A program made the translations under genes and the position numbers. Below, piece after piece: positions 41,341-50,333 of a stretch of 64,000 bases of DNA. The first letter of the stretch is position 1, and every line of letters begins with the position of its first letter. Origin of the DNA: Paracoccus spongiarum (GTDB lineage Bacteria; Pseudomonadota; Alphaproteobacteria; Rhodobacterales; Rhodobacteraceae); contig NZ_JAVAMQ010000001.1 in NCBI RefSeq assembly GCF_030732095.1, forward strand, positions 124,001 through 188,000, in the 5' to 3' direction. The notes beneath the pieces were generated by a model. The model had not been told where the DNA came from and did no database searches. It worked only from the letters and a program-made list of their open reading frames with translations.

Positions 41341-42084
41341 TCAGAAGCCGAACGAGAAGCTGCGCACCACGCCGACCCGGACGAGCGGCTGGTATTCATC
41401 GCGCACGACCGGCGAATCACCCGCATCGCCGATCAGCTTGCCATACTGGATCTCGCCCAGCAGCGCGGTGCTTTCGCCCAGCGCATAGCGGGCCTCGAAG
41501 GTGATTGCGGCCCGGTTGAAGCCGCCGCCCGGCGCATAGGCCGGGAATCCGCTGGCGGCCGATTCGGCCGGGGTGACGCCGAAATAGGTGGCGTTGTAGT
41601 CGCCGTCGCCATAGCCCATCTCGACGCCGGACCACAGGGTGACGCGGTCGCTGAGTTCGGTGCGGTATTTCGCGCCGACCTCGCCCACCAGACCGCTGTG
41701 GCCGCCGAAGCCCTTGCGCAGCGCGGCATAGGCGTTCACAGGGCCGGTGATGTAATGGGCCTTGAGCCCGAATTCATAGGCCGCGTCGATGTCGTTCAGG
41801 CCGGCCAGTTCGGGATCGTCCTCGGCGCTGCGCTCGCCTTCGGTGCCGAAGGACGGCGACAGCGAGAAGCCTTGGGACGGTGTCGCGGCACCGCTGCCGA
41901 GATGGGCGTTGCGCCAGATCAGCCACGGCCCCGCCTCGGCCTCGTCCGAGCCCGGATAGCTCGGCCCGACACTGATCCCCAGCCCCAGATCCGCCGAGAA
42001 CGACCGGAAAGCCGACAGGTCCTGTGCGCCAGCGGCACCGGCCAGCGGCAGGGCAAGAACGGCGAGGGCGAGGGCAGCTTTCAT
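41341..42084 (-). CDS. MipA/OmpV-family outer-membrane protein
   Basis: A 247-residue outer-membrane beta-barrel protein. Seen: a signal peptide ending GAAGAQD (about residue 22), alternating strands typical of the MipA/OmpV family (LGLGISVGPSYPGSDE near the start, VGVVRSFSFGF at the end), with a terminal aromatic residue as in barrel proteins. MipA was described as a scaffold for murein synthesis; OmpV relatives serve osmotic responses. The role here is unknown. The start at 42084 fits the signal peptide; one five codons upstream is possible. It is the first chromosomal gene beyond the element. Confidence 0.85.
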   Translation of the reverse strand: MKAALALAVLALPLAGAAGAQDLSAFRSFSADLGLGISVGPSYPGSDEAEAGPWLIWRNAHLGSGAATPSQGFSLSPSFGTEGERSAEDDPELAGLNDIDAAYEFGLKAHYITGPVNAYAALRKGFGGHSGLVGEVGAKYRTELSDRVTLWSGVEMGYGDGDYNATYFGVTPAESAASGFPAYAPGGGFNRAAITFEARYALGESTALLGEIQYGKLIGDAGDSPVVRDEYQPLVRVGVVRSFSFGF

Positions 42085-42206
42085 GAGGTATCCAGACATC
42101 GGCAGGAGGGCGTATCAGCCGTCCCTAGGGCCGAATCGCCCGGGCCGGCAAGCGGGCATCGGGCCGCAGCGGCGCTGCGCGCGGCACTGCCGCAAACCGG
42201 CAACAG

Positions 42207-44084
42207 TCAGCCGCCCCCGGCAAGGTCCAGCTGTTCGGCGGCACGCACCCACAGTGCCTCGGCCCGGCCCATCGCCTCGACCGCCTCGGAATGCTTGCGG
42301 CCCCATTTCTCGGCCTCGGCGGGATTGCCGTAGACTGCCGGATCGGCCAGCTTGCGGTCCAGCTTTTCCAGCATCTCGGTCAGCTTCTCGACGCGTTCCT
42401 CGGCGCGGCGCAGCTCGGCCCGCAGGACCTGCATCTCGTCGCGCCCCGGACGGCGCGTGGCGGGCCTGTCCGCCTGTTTGTCGGCCTGCCTTTCGGCGGC
42501 TCGGCGGTCGGCACGCGGCGCCTCGTCACCGGCCAGCAGGAAGCGGCGGTAATCGTCCAGGTCGCCCTCGTAGCTTGTCACCGCGCCGTCATTGACCAGC
42601 CACAGCCGCTCGGCCACGAGGCCCAGCAGGTGCATGTCGTGGCTGACCAGCACGACCGCGCCGGTGTAGTCGTTCAGCGCCTCGGACAGCGCCTCGCGGC
42701 TTTCGATGTCGAGATGGTTCGTGGGCTCGTCCAGCACCAGCAGGTGCGGCGCGTCGATCGTCGCGATCAGCAGCGACAGCCGGGCCTTCTGGCCGCCCGA
42801 CAGCTGGCCTACGTGGGTCTCGGCCTGCGCCTCCATCAGCCCGAACCCGGCAAGCCGCGCGCGCAACCTCGCGGGCGCCTCGCCCGGGCGCAGCCGGCGG
42901 ATGTGGTCGATGGGGGTTTCCGCCAGTCGCAATTCGTCGACCTGATGCTGGGCGAAGTATCCCACCCGCAGCTTGCCCGACCGCGCGACCCGCCCGGCCA
43001 TGCGGTCGAGGCGTTCGGCCAGCAGCTTGGACAGGGTCGACTTGCCCTGCCCGTTCCGGCCCAGCAATGCGATGCGGTCGTCCTGGTCGATGCGCAGGTT
43101 CAGGCCGCGCAGCACGGCCCGGTCGCCATAGCCGACGGCCACATCCTCCATCGCGATGATCGGCGGCGACAGCTCTTCGGGCTGCGGAAAGCCGAAGCGG
43201 TGGAACCTGGCCTCCTCGGGCGCCGTGATCGGCTGCATCTTCTCAAGCATCTTGACGCGGGCCTGCGCCTGGCGGGCCTTGCTGGCCTTGGCGCGGAAGC
43301 GGTCGACAAAGCTTTGCAGATGGTCGCGGCGGGCCTGCTGCTTTTTCGCGTCGGCGGCCTGCAGGGCGCGCTTTTCGGCGCGGATGCGGGCAAAGCTGTC
43401 ATAGCCGCCGGTATAGAGGGTGAGCCGCCGCGCCTCGAGATGCAGGATGTGACCCACCGCGCGGTTCAGCAGGTCGCGATCATGGCTGATGATGATGACG
43501 GTATGCGGATAGCGGGCGAGATAGGTTTCCAGCCACAGCGCGCCCTCGAGGTCCAGATAGTTCGTCGGCTCGTCCAGCAGCAGCAGGTCGGGCTGGGCGA
43601 ACAGCACGCCGGCCAGCGCGACCCGCATCCGCCACCCGCCCGAGAAGTCGCTGGTGGGACGGGCCTGATCGGCGGTCGAGAAGCCCAGACCATCGAGGAT
43701 CGAGGCAGCCCGCGCCTCGGCCGACCAGGCGTCGATGTCGGCCAGTCTGGTCTGGATGTCGGCGATGCGGTGCGGATCGGTGGCGCTGAGGCTTTCGGCC
43801 ATCAGCGCGGCGCGTTCCAGGTCGGAGTCAAGCACCGTGTCGAGGACGGATCGCGCGGTTCCCGGCGCCTCCTGAGCCACGCCGCCGATGCGCGCCCGTG
43901 ACGGCAGGGCGATCTCGCCCCCGTCCAGCGACAATTCGCCCCGGATCAGCCGGAAAAGCGTCGTCTTGCCCGCCCCGTTCGGCCCGACTAGTCCGACCTT
44001 GTGGCCCGCGGGAATGCTGGCCGACGCATGCTCGAACAGCGGGCGGCCCTGGATGGCGAATGAGATGTCGTCGATGCGCAGCAT
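42207..44084 (-). CDS. ABC-F family ATPase (ribosome-associated type)
   Basis: A 625-residue soluble protein with two ABC domains and no membrane segment. Seen: Walker A GPNGAGKT (first) and GRNGQGKS (second), signatures SGGWRMRVALA and LSGGQKARL, Walker B LLLLDEPTNYLD and LLVLDEPTNHLD, a charged linker of the ABC-F type between them, and a C-terminal coiled coil (about 560-620). ABC-F proteins act on ribosomes, resolving stalls or protecting against antibiotics. The sequence is closest in layout to Uup/YheS-like housekeeping members. The start MLRIDDISFA at 44084 fits the family. Confidence 0.92.
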   Translation of the reverse strand: MLRIDDISFAIQGRPLFEHASASIPAGHKVGLVGPNGAGKTTLFRLIRGELSLDGGEIALPSRARIGGVAQEAPGTARSVLDTVLDSDLERAALMAESLSATDPHRIADIQTRLADIDAWSAEARAASILDGLGFSTADQARPTSDFSGGWRMRVALAGVLFAQPDLLLLDEPTNYLDLEGALWLETYLARYPHTVIIISHDRDLLNRAVGHILHLEARRLTLYTGGYDSFARIRAEKRALQAADAKKQQARRDHLQSFVDRFRAKASKARQAQARVKMLEKMQPITAPEEARFHRFGFPQPEELSPPIIAMEDVAVGYGDRAVLRGLNLRIDQDDRIALLGRNGQGKSTLSKLLAERLDRMAGRVARSGKLRVGYFAQHQVDELRLAETPIDHIRRLRPGEAPARLRARLAGFGLMEAQAETHVGQLSGGQKARLSLLIATIDAPHLLVLDEPTNHLDIESREALSEALNDYTGAVVLVSHDMHLLGLVAERLWLVNDGAVTSYEGDLDDYRRFLLAGDEAPRADRRAAERQADKQADRPATRRPGRDEMQVLRAELRRAEERVEKLTEMLEKLDRKLADPAVYGNPAEAEKWGRKHSEAVEAMGRAEALWVRAAEQLDLAGGG

Positions 44085-44222
44085 GCCGGGGGCATGGCGC
44101 AAGCCGGCCGGGCCGTCAATGGGCCGAGTGGATCGCGCAGCGCGGCGGGCGGGCAAATCACCGCGTCGCCCGCCGGCAATCCCCCCGCCCTGCCTGCCGC
44201 GGCGGGGCGAGGCGTCAGGACC

Positions 44223-45824
44223 TCATTTCACCGTGATCCGCCCGTCCAGGACCGGCGTGAAGCCGGGCCCCTGCCCGGCCAGATATTCGGCCAGCACCTC
44301 AGCCAGGTCGGGGCCGAAATCATAGGCATTCTTTGCATTCGTCGCGAAGACGGCATAGCCGTCGCCGCCCCCGCGCATGTAGTTGTTCGACACCACGCCA
44401 TAGGTCGCGGCCGGGTCGATGGCGACCCACTCGCCCTCGACCTGCACCATCACCTCGCTGATCCGGCTTCCCGCCGCAGCCGCCGGATCGACGGTGTATT
44501 TCAGCCCGGCGACCTGTGCGAAGCGGCCGGCGATTTCCTCGATCTGGCTGGCCCCGTTCTCCAGCGCCGCGACGACATCCGCGCCGGTCAGCTGGAACGT
44601 GGCCAGGGTGTTCTGAAACGGCAGCACGGTATAGACCTCGCCCATGGACACCGGGCCCTGATCGATCGAGGCGCGCAGCCCACCGCCATTCGCGATCGCG
44701 ATCGAGATCCCCTGATCCCTGACCCGGTCCAGCATCGCCTCGGCCACCAGATTGCCCATCTCGCATTCCCGGACGCGGCAATTGGCCCTGTCGCCGTCGA
44801 TCGGGGCTGCCGTCTCGGCCACGACCTTCTGGCGCAGCTCGTCGATCGGCGCGGCCATTTCCTCGATCCGGGCCGCAAGCGTCTCGTCCTCGGCAACCGA
44901 GGCGTCCAGCAGGATCGGCTGACCCTCTGCGCTGATCAGCTTGCCGTCATCGTCGAAGGTCAAGACGAGATGGCCAAGATATTTCGAATAGGAATAGGCC
45001 TGCGCCACCGGGACCTCGGTGCCGTCGGGCCCGGCGACCATTGTCGGATAGGGGCCCTCGGCGCCATCCATGTCGCCCAGCAGCGTGTGCGAATGACCGC
45101 CAATGACGGCGTCCAGACCGGGCACCTGCGCGGCGATCTGCTGGTCGCGACGATAGCCCACATGGTTCAGCGCGATGATCTTGTCGACGCCCGCCTCGGT
45201 CAGTTCCTGCACATCGCCCTTGAGGCTGTCGATGTCGTCCGAGAAGATGATATTGGGGCCGGGCGCCGCGAGTTCCGGCGTATCCGTGGCAAGCGCCGAG
45301 ACGATGCCGATCTTCTCGCCATTGATCTCCAGCGTCACGCTGTTGGCGATCACGTCCCTGAGGATGTTCGACTGCGACACGTCGATGTTACCCGCCGTCA
45401 CCGGAAACTCGACCCCGCTGGCCAGCCGGGCGAGGCCCTCGGGGCCGTCGTCGAATTCGTGGTTGCCGACCACCATGGCGTCATAGCCGGTCGCGCTCAT
45501 GAACTCGACCACCTCCTCGCCCTTGTAGGTCGTGTAGAAAAGGCTGCCCTGATACTGGTCACCGGCATCCAGCACGATGACATTGCCGCCCTCGGCCCTG
45601 ATCTGGCTGCGCAGTTCCTTTATCTTGGAGGCGATGCGCGCCACGCCGCCGAAGCATTCATTGGCCGCCAGCGTCTCTGCGTCGCAGGTGCTGTCATAGG
45701 CGTTGATCGGCTCGACCCGGCTGTGCACGTCGTTCGTGTGCAGGACATGCAGGACCATCTCGGCCTGAACGCTGCCAGCGGACAGGGCCGCGACAGAGAC
45801 CGCCGTCAGAAAGCGCAATGTCAT
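44223..45824 (-). CDS. Periplasmic 5'-nucleotidase (UshA-like)
   Basis: A 533-residue exported metallophosphoesterase. Seen: a signal peptide (MTLRFLTAVSVAALSAGSVQA), the catalytic metal motifs HTNDVHS, DAGDQYQGS, GNHEFDDG and GGHSHTLL, and a C-terminal substrate domain with NGGGLRASIDQGPVSMGEVYTVLPF. It hydrolyses nucleotides in the periplasm to scavenge phosphate and nucleosides. The start at 45824 has AAAGGAATC upstream; a longer reading without signal is rejected. It is divergent from the DUF952 gene. Confidence 0.92.
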   Translation of the reverse strand: MTLRFLTAVSVAALSAGSVQAEMVLHVLHTNDVHSRVEPINAYDSTCDAETLAANECFGGVARIASKIKELRSQIRAEGGNVIVLDAGDQYQGSLFYTTYKGEEVVEFMSATGYDAMVVGNHEFDDGPEGLARLASGVEFPVTAGNIDVSQSNILRDVIANSVTLEINGEKIGIVSALATDTPELAAPGPNIIFSDDIDSLKGDVQELTEAGVDKIIALNHVGYRRDQQIAAQVPGLDAVIGGHSHTLLGDMDGAEGPYPTMVAGPDGTEVPVAQAYSYSKYLGHLVLTFDDDGKLISAEGQPILLDASVAEDETLAARIEEMAAPIDELRQKVVAETAAPIDGDRANCRVRECEMGNLVAEAMLDRVRDQGISIAIANGGGLRASIDQGPVSMGEVYTVLPFQNTLATFQLTGADVVAALENGASQIEEIAGRFAQVAGLKYTVDPAAAAGSRISEVMVQVEGEWVAIDPAATYGVVSNNYMRGGGDGYAVFATNAKNAYDFGPDLAEVLAEYLAGQGPGFTPVLDGRITVK

Positions 45825-45977
45825 CCCTGATTCCTTTCCATCCCGTGAGTTCTCGACCGACAGCTTGGCGCAGCACCGTGAGGCGGTCAAACATCGCGTC
45901 GGGTCATGGCCGGGGAAGCCGGGGGAAGGGCGACGGCGGCCCTTGACCCGCCCCCGTCGCGGGCGGCAAATGCGGCC

Positions 45978-46298
45978 ATGCTGATCTACAAGATTCTCCG
46001 CGCCCCCGAATGGGCCGCCATGCAGGCCGACGGTCACACGGACGGCGCGCCCGTCGACCTGCGCGACGGCTTCATCCACCTGTCGACGGGCCCGCAGCTC
46101 GCCGGCACCCTCGACCGCCATTTTGCCGGTGAGGAGGATTTGACCCTGCTGGCGTGCGATGCGGAGGCGCTGGCCGGTGACCTGAGATGGGAAGAGGCGC
46201 GCGGCGGACAGCTGTTTCCGCATCTCTTCCGCAGCCTGAGGCTTTCGGATGTGGTGTGGACGCGACCGGCGCGTGATGCAGGGCAGCTTCCACGATGA
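45978..46298 (+). CDS. DUF952 family protein
   Basis: A 106-residue small cytoplasmic protein starting [12 protein letters not shown] with the DUF952 signatures [23 protein letters not shown] and [16 protein letters not shown]. The conserved FIHLS segment resembles glutathione S-transferase-like or ADP-ribosyltransferase-like folds in database comments, but no activity is established. It overlaps pyrD by 4 bases (ATGA) and is cotranscribed with it, as in many alphaproteobacteria. Confidence 0.88.
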   Translation: MLIYKILRAPEWAAMQADGHTDGAPVDLRDGFIHLSTGPQLAGTLDRHFAGEEDLTLLACDAEALAGDLRWEEARGGQLFPHLFRSLRLSDVVWTRPARDAGQLPR

Positions 46299-47353
46299 GC
46301 ATCGTCGAACGATTGGGCCTGAAGGCGCTGCATCGGCTGGACCCGGAACGCGCGCATGATCTGTCGATCCGGGCGCTTGTCGCCGGGCTCGTCCCGCTGC
46401 CCGGCGAGGCGGTCACGACCGACCGGCTGCGGACGCGACTGGCCGGACTGGACCTGGCCAATCCGGTCGGCCTTGCTGCGGGATATGACAAGAACGCGCG
46501 GGCCGTCGCGCCGCTGATGCGGGCGGGCTTCGGCTTCATCGAACTGGGCGCCGCGACGCCCCGTCCCCAGCCGGGCAACCCGCGACCGCGGCTTTTCCGG
46601 CTGAGCGAGGATCAGGCAATCATCAACCGTTTCGGCTTCAACAACGAGGGCGCGACAGCCATCGCGGAACGGCTCGGGCGGCGGCCCAGCGGTGTGCCGG
46701 TCGGCCTCAACATCGGCGCGAACAAGGACAGCGCCGACCGCGCCGCCGATTTTGCCGAGGTGGTCCGCATCGCGGGCGATGCGGCCGATTTCCTGACCGT
46801 CAATGTCTCGTCGCCCAATACCGAACGCCTGCGCGACCTGCAGGGTCCCGAGGCCCTTTCGGTGCTTCTGGAGGGCGTAATCGCGGCACGCGACGCACTG
46901 CCCCGGCGCCGCCCGGTTTTCATCAAGATCGCGCCGGACCTCGACGACCGCGCCATCGCCGACATCGCGGCGGTGGCCCGCGACGCATCGGTGGACGCGA
47001 TCATTGCCACCAACACCACGCTGTCGCGCGACGGGCTGGCGTCACCGCAGTGCAATCAGGCGGGCGGGCTGTCCGGCGCGCCGCTGTTCCTGCGCTCTAC
47101 TCAGGTTCTGGCTCGGCTTCATCGCGAGACGGCCGGCCGGATCCCGCTGATCGGTGTCGGGGGGATCGGATCGGCCCGGCAGGCATGGGACAAGCTGTCC
47201 GCGGGCGCCAGCGCGATCCAGATCTATTCGGCGCTGATCTATCGGGGGTTTTCGCTGGCGACCCGGATCGCCCGGGACCTTGATGAGCGGCTGTCGCGCG
47301 AGCGCATGACGCTGCCCGAACTGACCGGCAGCGCCACCGCCGACTGGCTCTAG
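46295..47353 (+). CDS. pyrD: Dihydroorotate dehydrogenase (quinone), class 2
   Basis: A 352-residue membrane-associated flavoenzyme of pyrimidine synthesis that oxidises dihydroorotate to orotate with quinone. Seen: an amphipathic N-terminus, [14 protein letters not shown], the catalytic-Ser region [14 protein letters not shown] (class 2 uses Ser), IKIAPDL, the NTTLSR segment, and the FMN phosphate loop [12 protein letters not shown]. Length and motifs are standard. Its TAG stop is the last three bases before the insertion sequence, so the gene is intact but its native 3' region has been displaced. Confidence 0.96.
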   Translation: MSIVERLGLKALHRLDPERAHDLSIRALVAGLVPLPGEAVTTDRLRTRLAGLDLANPVGLAAGYDKNARAVAPLMRAGFGFIELGAATPRPQPGNPRPRLFRLSEDQAIINRFGFNNEGATAIAERLGRRPSGVPVGLNIGANKDSADRAADFAEVVRIAGDAADFLTVNVSSPNTERLRDLQGPEALSVLLEGVIAARDALPRRRPVFIKIAPDLDDRAIADIAAVARDASVDAIIATNTTLSRDGLASPQCNQAGGLSGAPLFLRSTQVLARLHRETAGRIPLIGVGGIGSARQAWDKLSAGASAIQIYSALIYRGFSLATRIARDLDERLSRERMTLPELTGSATADWL

Positions 47354-48717
47354 CAGGCCGCTGAAATAGTTTCGCCTCGACAGTGGTTTGAGAACATGGT
47401 TCACCCTCGTCACGATAACAGCGGGTGTTATGATGCGCGGGACGGACGAGACGAGCGGGACGCTGTTCAGGCATGTCGACCTGGAGGCGCGCGTCCCCGC
47501 GAAGCATCCGCTGCGCAAGATCCGTCAGGTGGTGAACGAGGCGCTGGCCAGCCTGGATGGCGAGTTCGAGGCGCTTTACACCGATTTCGGTCGCCCCTCG
47601 ATCCCGCCGGAACGGCTGATCCGGGCCAGCCTGCTTCAGATCCTGTTCTCGGTCCGCTCCGAGCGGCAGTTGATGGAACAGATGCAATATGACCTGCTGT
47701 TCCGCTGGTTCGTAGGGCTCGGCATCGACGACGCCGTCTGGGTGCCGACCGTATTCACCAAGAACCGCGACCGGCTGCTGACGACCGAGATGTCGCGCAA
47801 GGTGATGGCGGCGATCCTGGCCCATCGCGAAGTCGCGCCGCTCCTGTCGGATGATCACTTCTCGGTCGACGGCACGCTGGTGAAGGCCTGGGCCTCGATG
47901 AAGAGCTTCCAGCCCAAGGGCTCCGACACGCCGCCCGACGATGACCCCGGCAGCCCACCCGGACCCGACGCCACCGCCAAAGACCACCCCGAACCGACCG
48001 TTTCCGGGACCGCTCCGATGCCCCGTCCCAGCCGCCAGAACCGCAATGCCGAAGTCGACTTCCGGGGCGAGAAGCGGTCCAATGCCACGCATGCCTCGAC
48101 CACCGACCCGGATGCACGGCTCTACAAAAAGTCCCCCGGCACCGGCGCCATGCTCTGCTTCATGGGTCATGCTCTGATGGAAAACCGCTCCGGTCTGATC
48201 GTGCAGGGCGATCTGACGCAGGCCGACGGTCATGCGGAACGGCGCGCTGCCCTCGACATGATCCATCGCCATTCCCCGGGGTCGACCCGACAGTTGACGC
48301 TGGGTGCGGACAAGGGCTTCGACGCGGCCGAGTTCGTCGCTGATCTCAGGCAGGCCTGTGTCACCCCGCATGTCGCGCAGAAATCCAGATATTCGGCAAT
48401 CGACGCCAGAACCACCCGGCACAAGGGATATGCCCTGTCGATCAAGCACCGCAAACGGATCGAAGAGGCTTTCGGCTGGGCCAAGACCGTCGGCGGCATG
48501 GCACAGACCGTCTATCGCGGCCTCGAAAGGGTGCGCTCCCGCTTCATCATGACGATGGCCGCCAACAACCTCGCCCGACTGCCCCGGCTGCTGGCCGCGT
48601 GACGATGGCTAACAGCGTCAAACAGGCATGCTTTCTGCGCCGAGGCGCCCGAAGCCAAACCCGGACAGTTGTGCCGAAAGGAAACCGTTCTGCATAACCG
48701 ACTATTTCAGCGGCCTG
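47354..48717 (+). mobile_element. IS5-type insertion sequence with 17-base inverted repeats
   Basis: A 1364-base element. The left end CAGGCCGCTGAAATAGT (47354-47370) is the exact reverse complement of the right end (48701-48717). It carries one full transposase gene. The flanking tetranucleotides are CTAG on the left (the last bases of pyrD) and TTAG on the right (start of the cysE stop region); both fit the YTAR target of IS5 relatives but differ at one base. It sits precisely between the stop codons of pyrD and cysE. Confidence 0.88.
47430..48602 (+). CDS. IS5-family transposase
   Basis: A 390-residue DDE transposase. Seen: the N-terminal DUF772-type helical domain (residues 1-125, with LDGEFEALYTDFGRPSIPPE), the first catalytic Asp in DDHFSVDGTLVKAWASMKSF, a Pro-rich insert, the second Asp in LGADKGFDAAEF and the Glu in RIEEAFGWAKT. 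All three catalytic positions are present, so it may be active. Adjacent ATGs at 47430 and 47433 are both plausible starts; a TTG at 47388 adds 14 residues. Confidence 0.93.
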   Translation: MMRGTDETSGTLFRHVDLEARVPAKHPLRKIRQVVNEALASLDGEFEALYTDFGRPSIPPERLIRASLLQILFSVRSERQLMEQMQYDLLFRWFVGLGIDDAVWVPTVFTKNRDRLLTTEMSRKVMAAILAHREVAPLLSDDHFSVDGTLVKAWASMKSFQPKGSDTPPDDDPGSPPGPDATAKDHPEPTVSGTAPMPRPSRQNRNAEVDFRGEKRSNATHASTTDPDARLYKKSPGTGAMLCFMGHALMENRSGLIVQGDLTQADGHAERRAALDMIHRHSPGSTRQLTLGADKGFDAAEFVADLRQACVTPHVAQKSRYSAIDARTTRHKGYALSIKHRKRIEEAFGWAKTVGGMAQTVYRGLERVRSRFIMTMAANNLARLPRLLAA

Positions 48718-49545
48718 TTAGATATAGTCCTCGATCCCCAGAAGCTGGTTCATGCTCTGCGAGGGTTCTGGACAGCCCGCATCCCCTATCACGCGCGCCG
48801 GAACCCCCGCGACCGTCTTGCAGCAGGGCACGTCGTGCAGCACGACCGATCCGGCCGCGATGCGCGAGTGGTGGCCGATGCGGATGTTGCCGAGCACCTT
48901 CGCGCCGGCGCCGATCATCACGCCATCGCCGATCTTGGGGTGCCGATCGCCATCCTCCTTGCCGGTCCCGCCCAGGGTCACCGAATGCAGCATCGACACA
49001 TCGTTGCCGACCGAGGCCGTCTCACCGATGACGATGGAATGGGCATGGTCGATCATCACGCCGGTGCCGATCGTCGCAGCCGGGTGAATATCGACGCCAA
49101 AGCATTCCGAGCAGCGCATCTGCACGAAATAGGCCATGTCCTTGCGGCCCTGCTGCCAGAGCCAGTGACCCATCCGATAGGCCTGAAGCGCCTGAAATCC
49201 CTTGAAGAACAGGATGGGCTGGATCAGCCTGTGGGTGGCAGGATCGCGATCATAGACGGCCAGAAGGTCGGCACGGGCCGCGTCGCCCAGCGCCGAGGTG
49301 CCGGCATAGGCCTGATCGGCGATCTCTCGCAGGATCTGCTCGCTCATCTCGCCGCTGGCAAGCTTCAGCGAGAAGCGGTAGGCCAAGGCCGCTTCGAGGC
49401 TGTGATGATGCAGCAGCCCCGCATGGATCAGCGCGCCCAGAAGCGGCTCGTCCCGCACCGCGGCGGACGCCTCGTCACGCACCTGGGACCAGACCGCATC
49501 GCGATCCAGACCCAGAGCGTTCTTGCCATCATGCTGCATGTTCAT
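48718..49545 (-). CDS. cysE: Serine O-acetyltransferase
   Basis: A 275-residue enzyme that acetylates serine with acetyl-CoA, the first step to cysteine. Seen: an N-terminal helical domain, then a left-handed beta helix of hexapeptide repeats with IHPAATIGTGVMIDHAHSIV, GETASVG and GGTGKEDGDRHPKIG, which form the active site. The C-terminus ends in Ile, the residue that docks into CysK in the cysteine synthase complex. cysE lies next to the GTA cluster in several Rhodobacterales. Its TAA stop is the first base triplet after the insertion sequence; its own terminator may have been lost. Confidence 0.95.
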   Translation of the reverse strand: MNMQHDGKNALGLDRDAVWSQVRDEASAAVRDEPLLGALIHAGLLHHHSLEAALAYRFSLKLASGEMSEQILREIADQAYAGTSALGDAARADLLAVYDRDPATHRLIQPILFFKGFQALQAYRMGHWLWQQGRKDMAYFVQMRCSECFGVDIHPAATIGTGVMIDHAHSIVIGETASVGNDVSMLHSVTLGGTGKEDGDRHPKIGDGVMIGAGAKVLGNIRIGHHSRIAAGSVVLHDVPCCKTVAGVPARVIGDAGCPEPSQSMNQLLGIEDYI

Positions 49546-49619
49546 CGCAATCACCCGCGCTTGCCTTGTCCCCGGTTTAGCCCAGATCGGCAGGCGGGGA
49601 AAGCCGCACGGGTGCCGGG

Positions 49620-50333
49620 TCAGACCGAAGTCGGCAGCCGCAGTTCCCACCAGTGCAGCGCAAGAGCCACGCGACCGCCGGAAAACGAGCCGCCCTCTGC
49701 TGTCATCACGAGGCTGTCGGGCTGGTAATAGGTCATCGGCGACCCCAGCATGCCCCGTGCCCAGGAATTCGTGGCCGTGCCGATCCCCTGACCGAAGCGG
49801 TTGTTCGCGCCCTGGCTGCCCAGTCGCCATGTGGCCAGCGTGCCGGTTATCGCCTGCGTGACGCGCGCCACCGCGCCGATCACCATGGCCCCCGACGGGA
49901 TCGCAACGCCGGTATCGAAGCTGGCGCCGGCGGCGACGACGACCTCGGCCTCGGCAATGCCCGCGACCATCGCCCCGCCATGCGCGCCCATCGTCACCGC
50001 GCCCGCGACCCACCCGGTGCCGTCATGGATCGCCGCACGGCCCTGATCGACCACAAAACCACGCATCCCGGCAGTAGGCGGGACGAATACCCAGCCGCCA
50101 TTTGATCCGATGGCGATGCGCCCGGCCTGTCCCGCCCAGGGGCCGACCGCGCCACCCGGCACGCCCCAGCACTGCCCGTCGACAACGGCCGACGGCGGCT
50201 GGGCGGTGGTGACGCTGGCCAGCACCAGATTGACCAGGCCGTCAAGCCGCATCAGCGACTCGTTGACGGTGACATGCTTCTGCGCCTGCGCCGGTTGCAA
50301 CAGCGGCATCGCGAGGCGGTTCGTTTCAGTCAT
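49620..50333 (-). CDS. DUF2793 protein, GTA/phage tail-fibre type
   Basis: A 237-residue protein starting MTETNRLAMPLLQPAQAQKHVTVNESL, a pattern typical of DUF2793 proteins found at the end of phage and GTA tail operons. The C-terminal half is Gly/Ala/Ser-rich and ends in beta-strand-like WELRLPTSV. DUF2793 proteins have been linked to GTA tail fibres; here that role is inferred. The ATG at 50333 overlaps the gp15 stop by 8 bases, so it is part of the same operon; an ATG two codons upstream is possible. Confidence 0.85.
   Translation of the reverse strand: MTETNRLAMPLLQPAQAQKHVTVNESLMRLDGLVNLVLASVTTAQPPSAVVDGQCWGVPGGAVGPWAGQAGRIAIGSNGGWVFVPPTAGMRGFVVDQGRAAIHDGTGWVAGAVTMGAHGGAMVAGIAEAEVVVAAGASFDTGVAIPSGAMVIGAVARVTQAITGTLATWRLGSQGANNRFGQGIGTATNSWARGMLGSPMTYYQPDSLVMTAEGGSFSGGRVALALHWWELRLPTSV

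Noticed and set aside
47354..48717. Composite transposon bounded by this insertion sequence
   Set aside because: Only one copy of the 17-base ends as a facing pair was seen in the window, and the genes on both sides are ordinary housekeeping genes.
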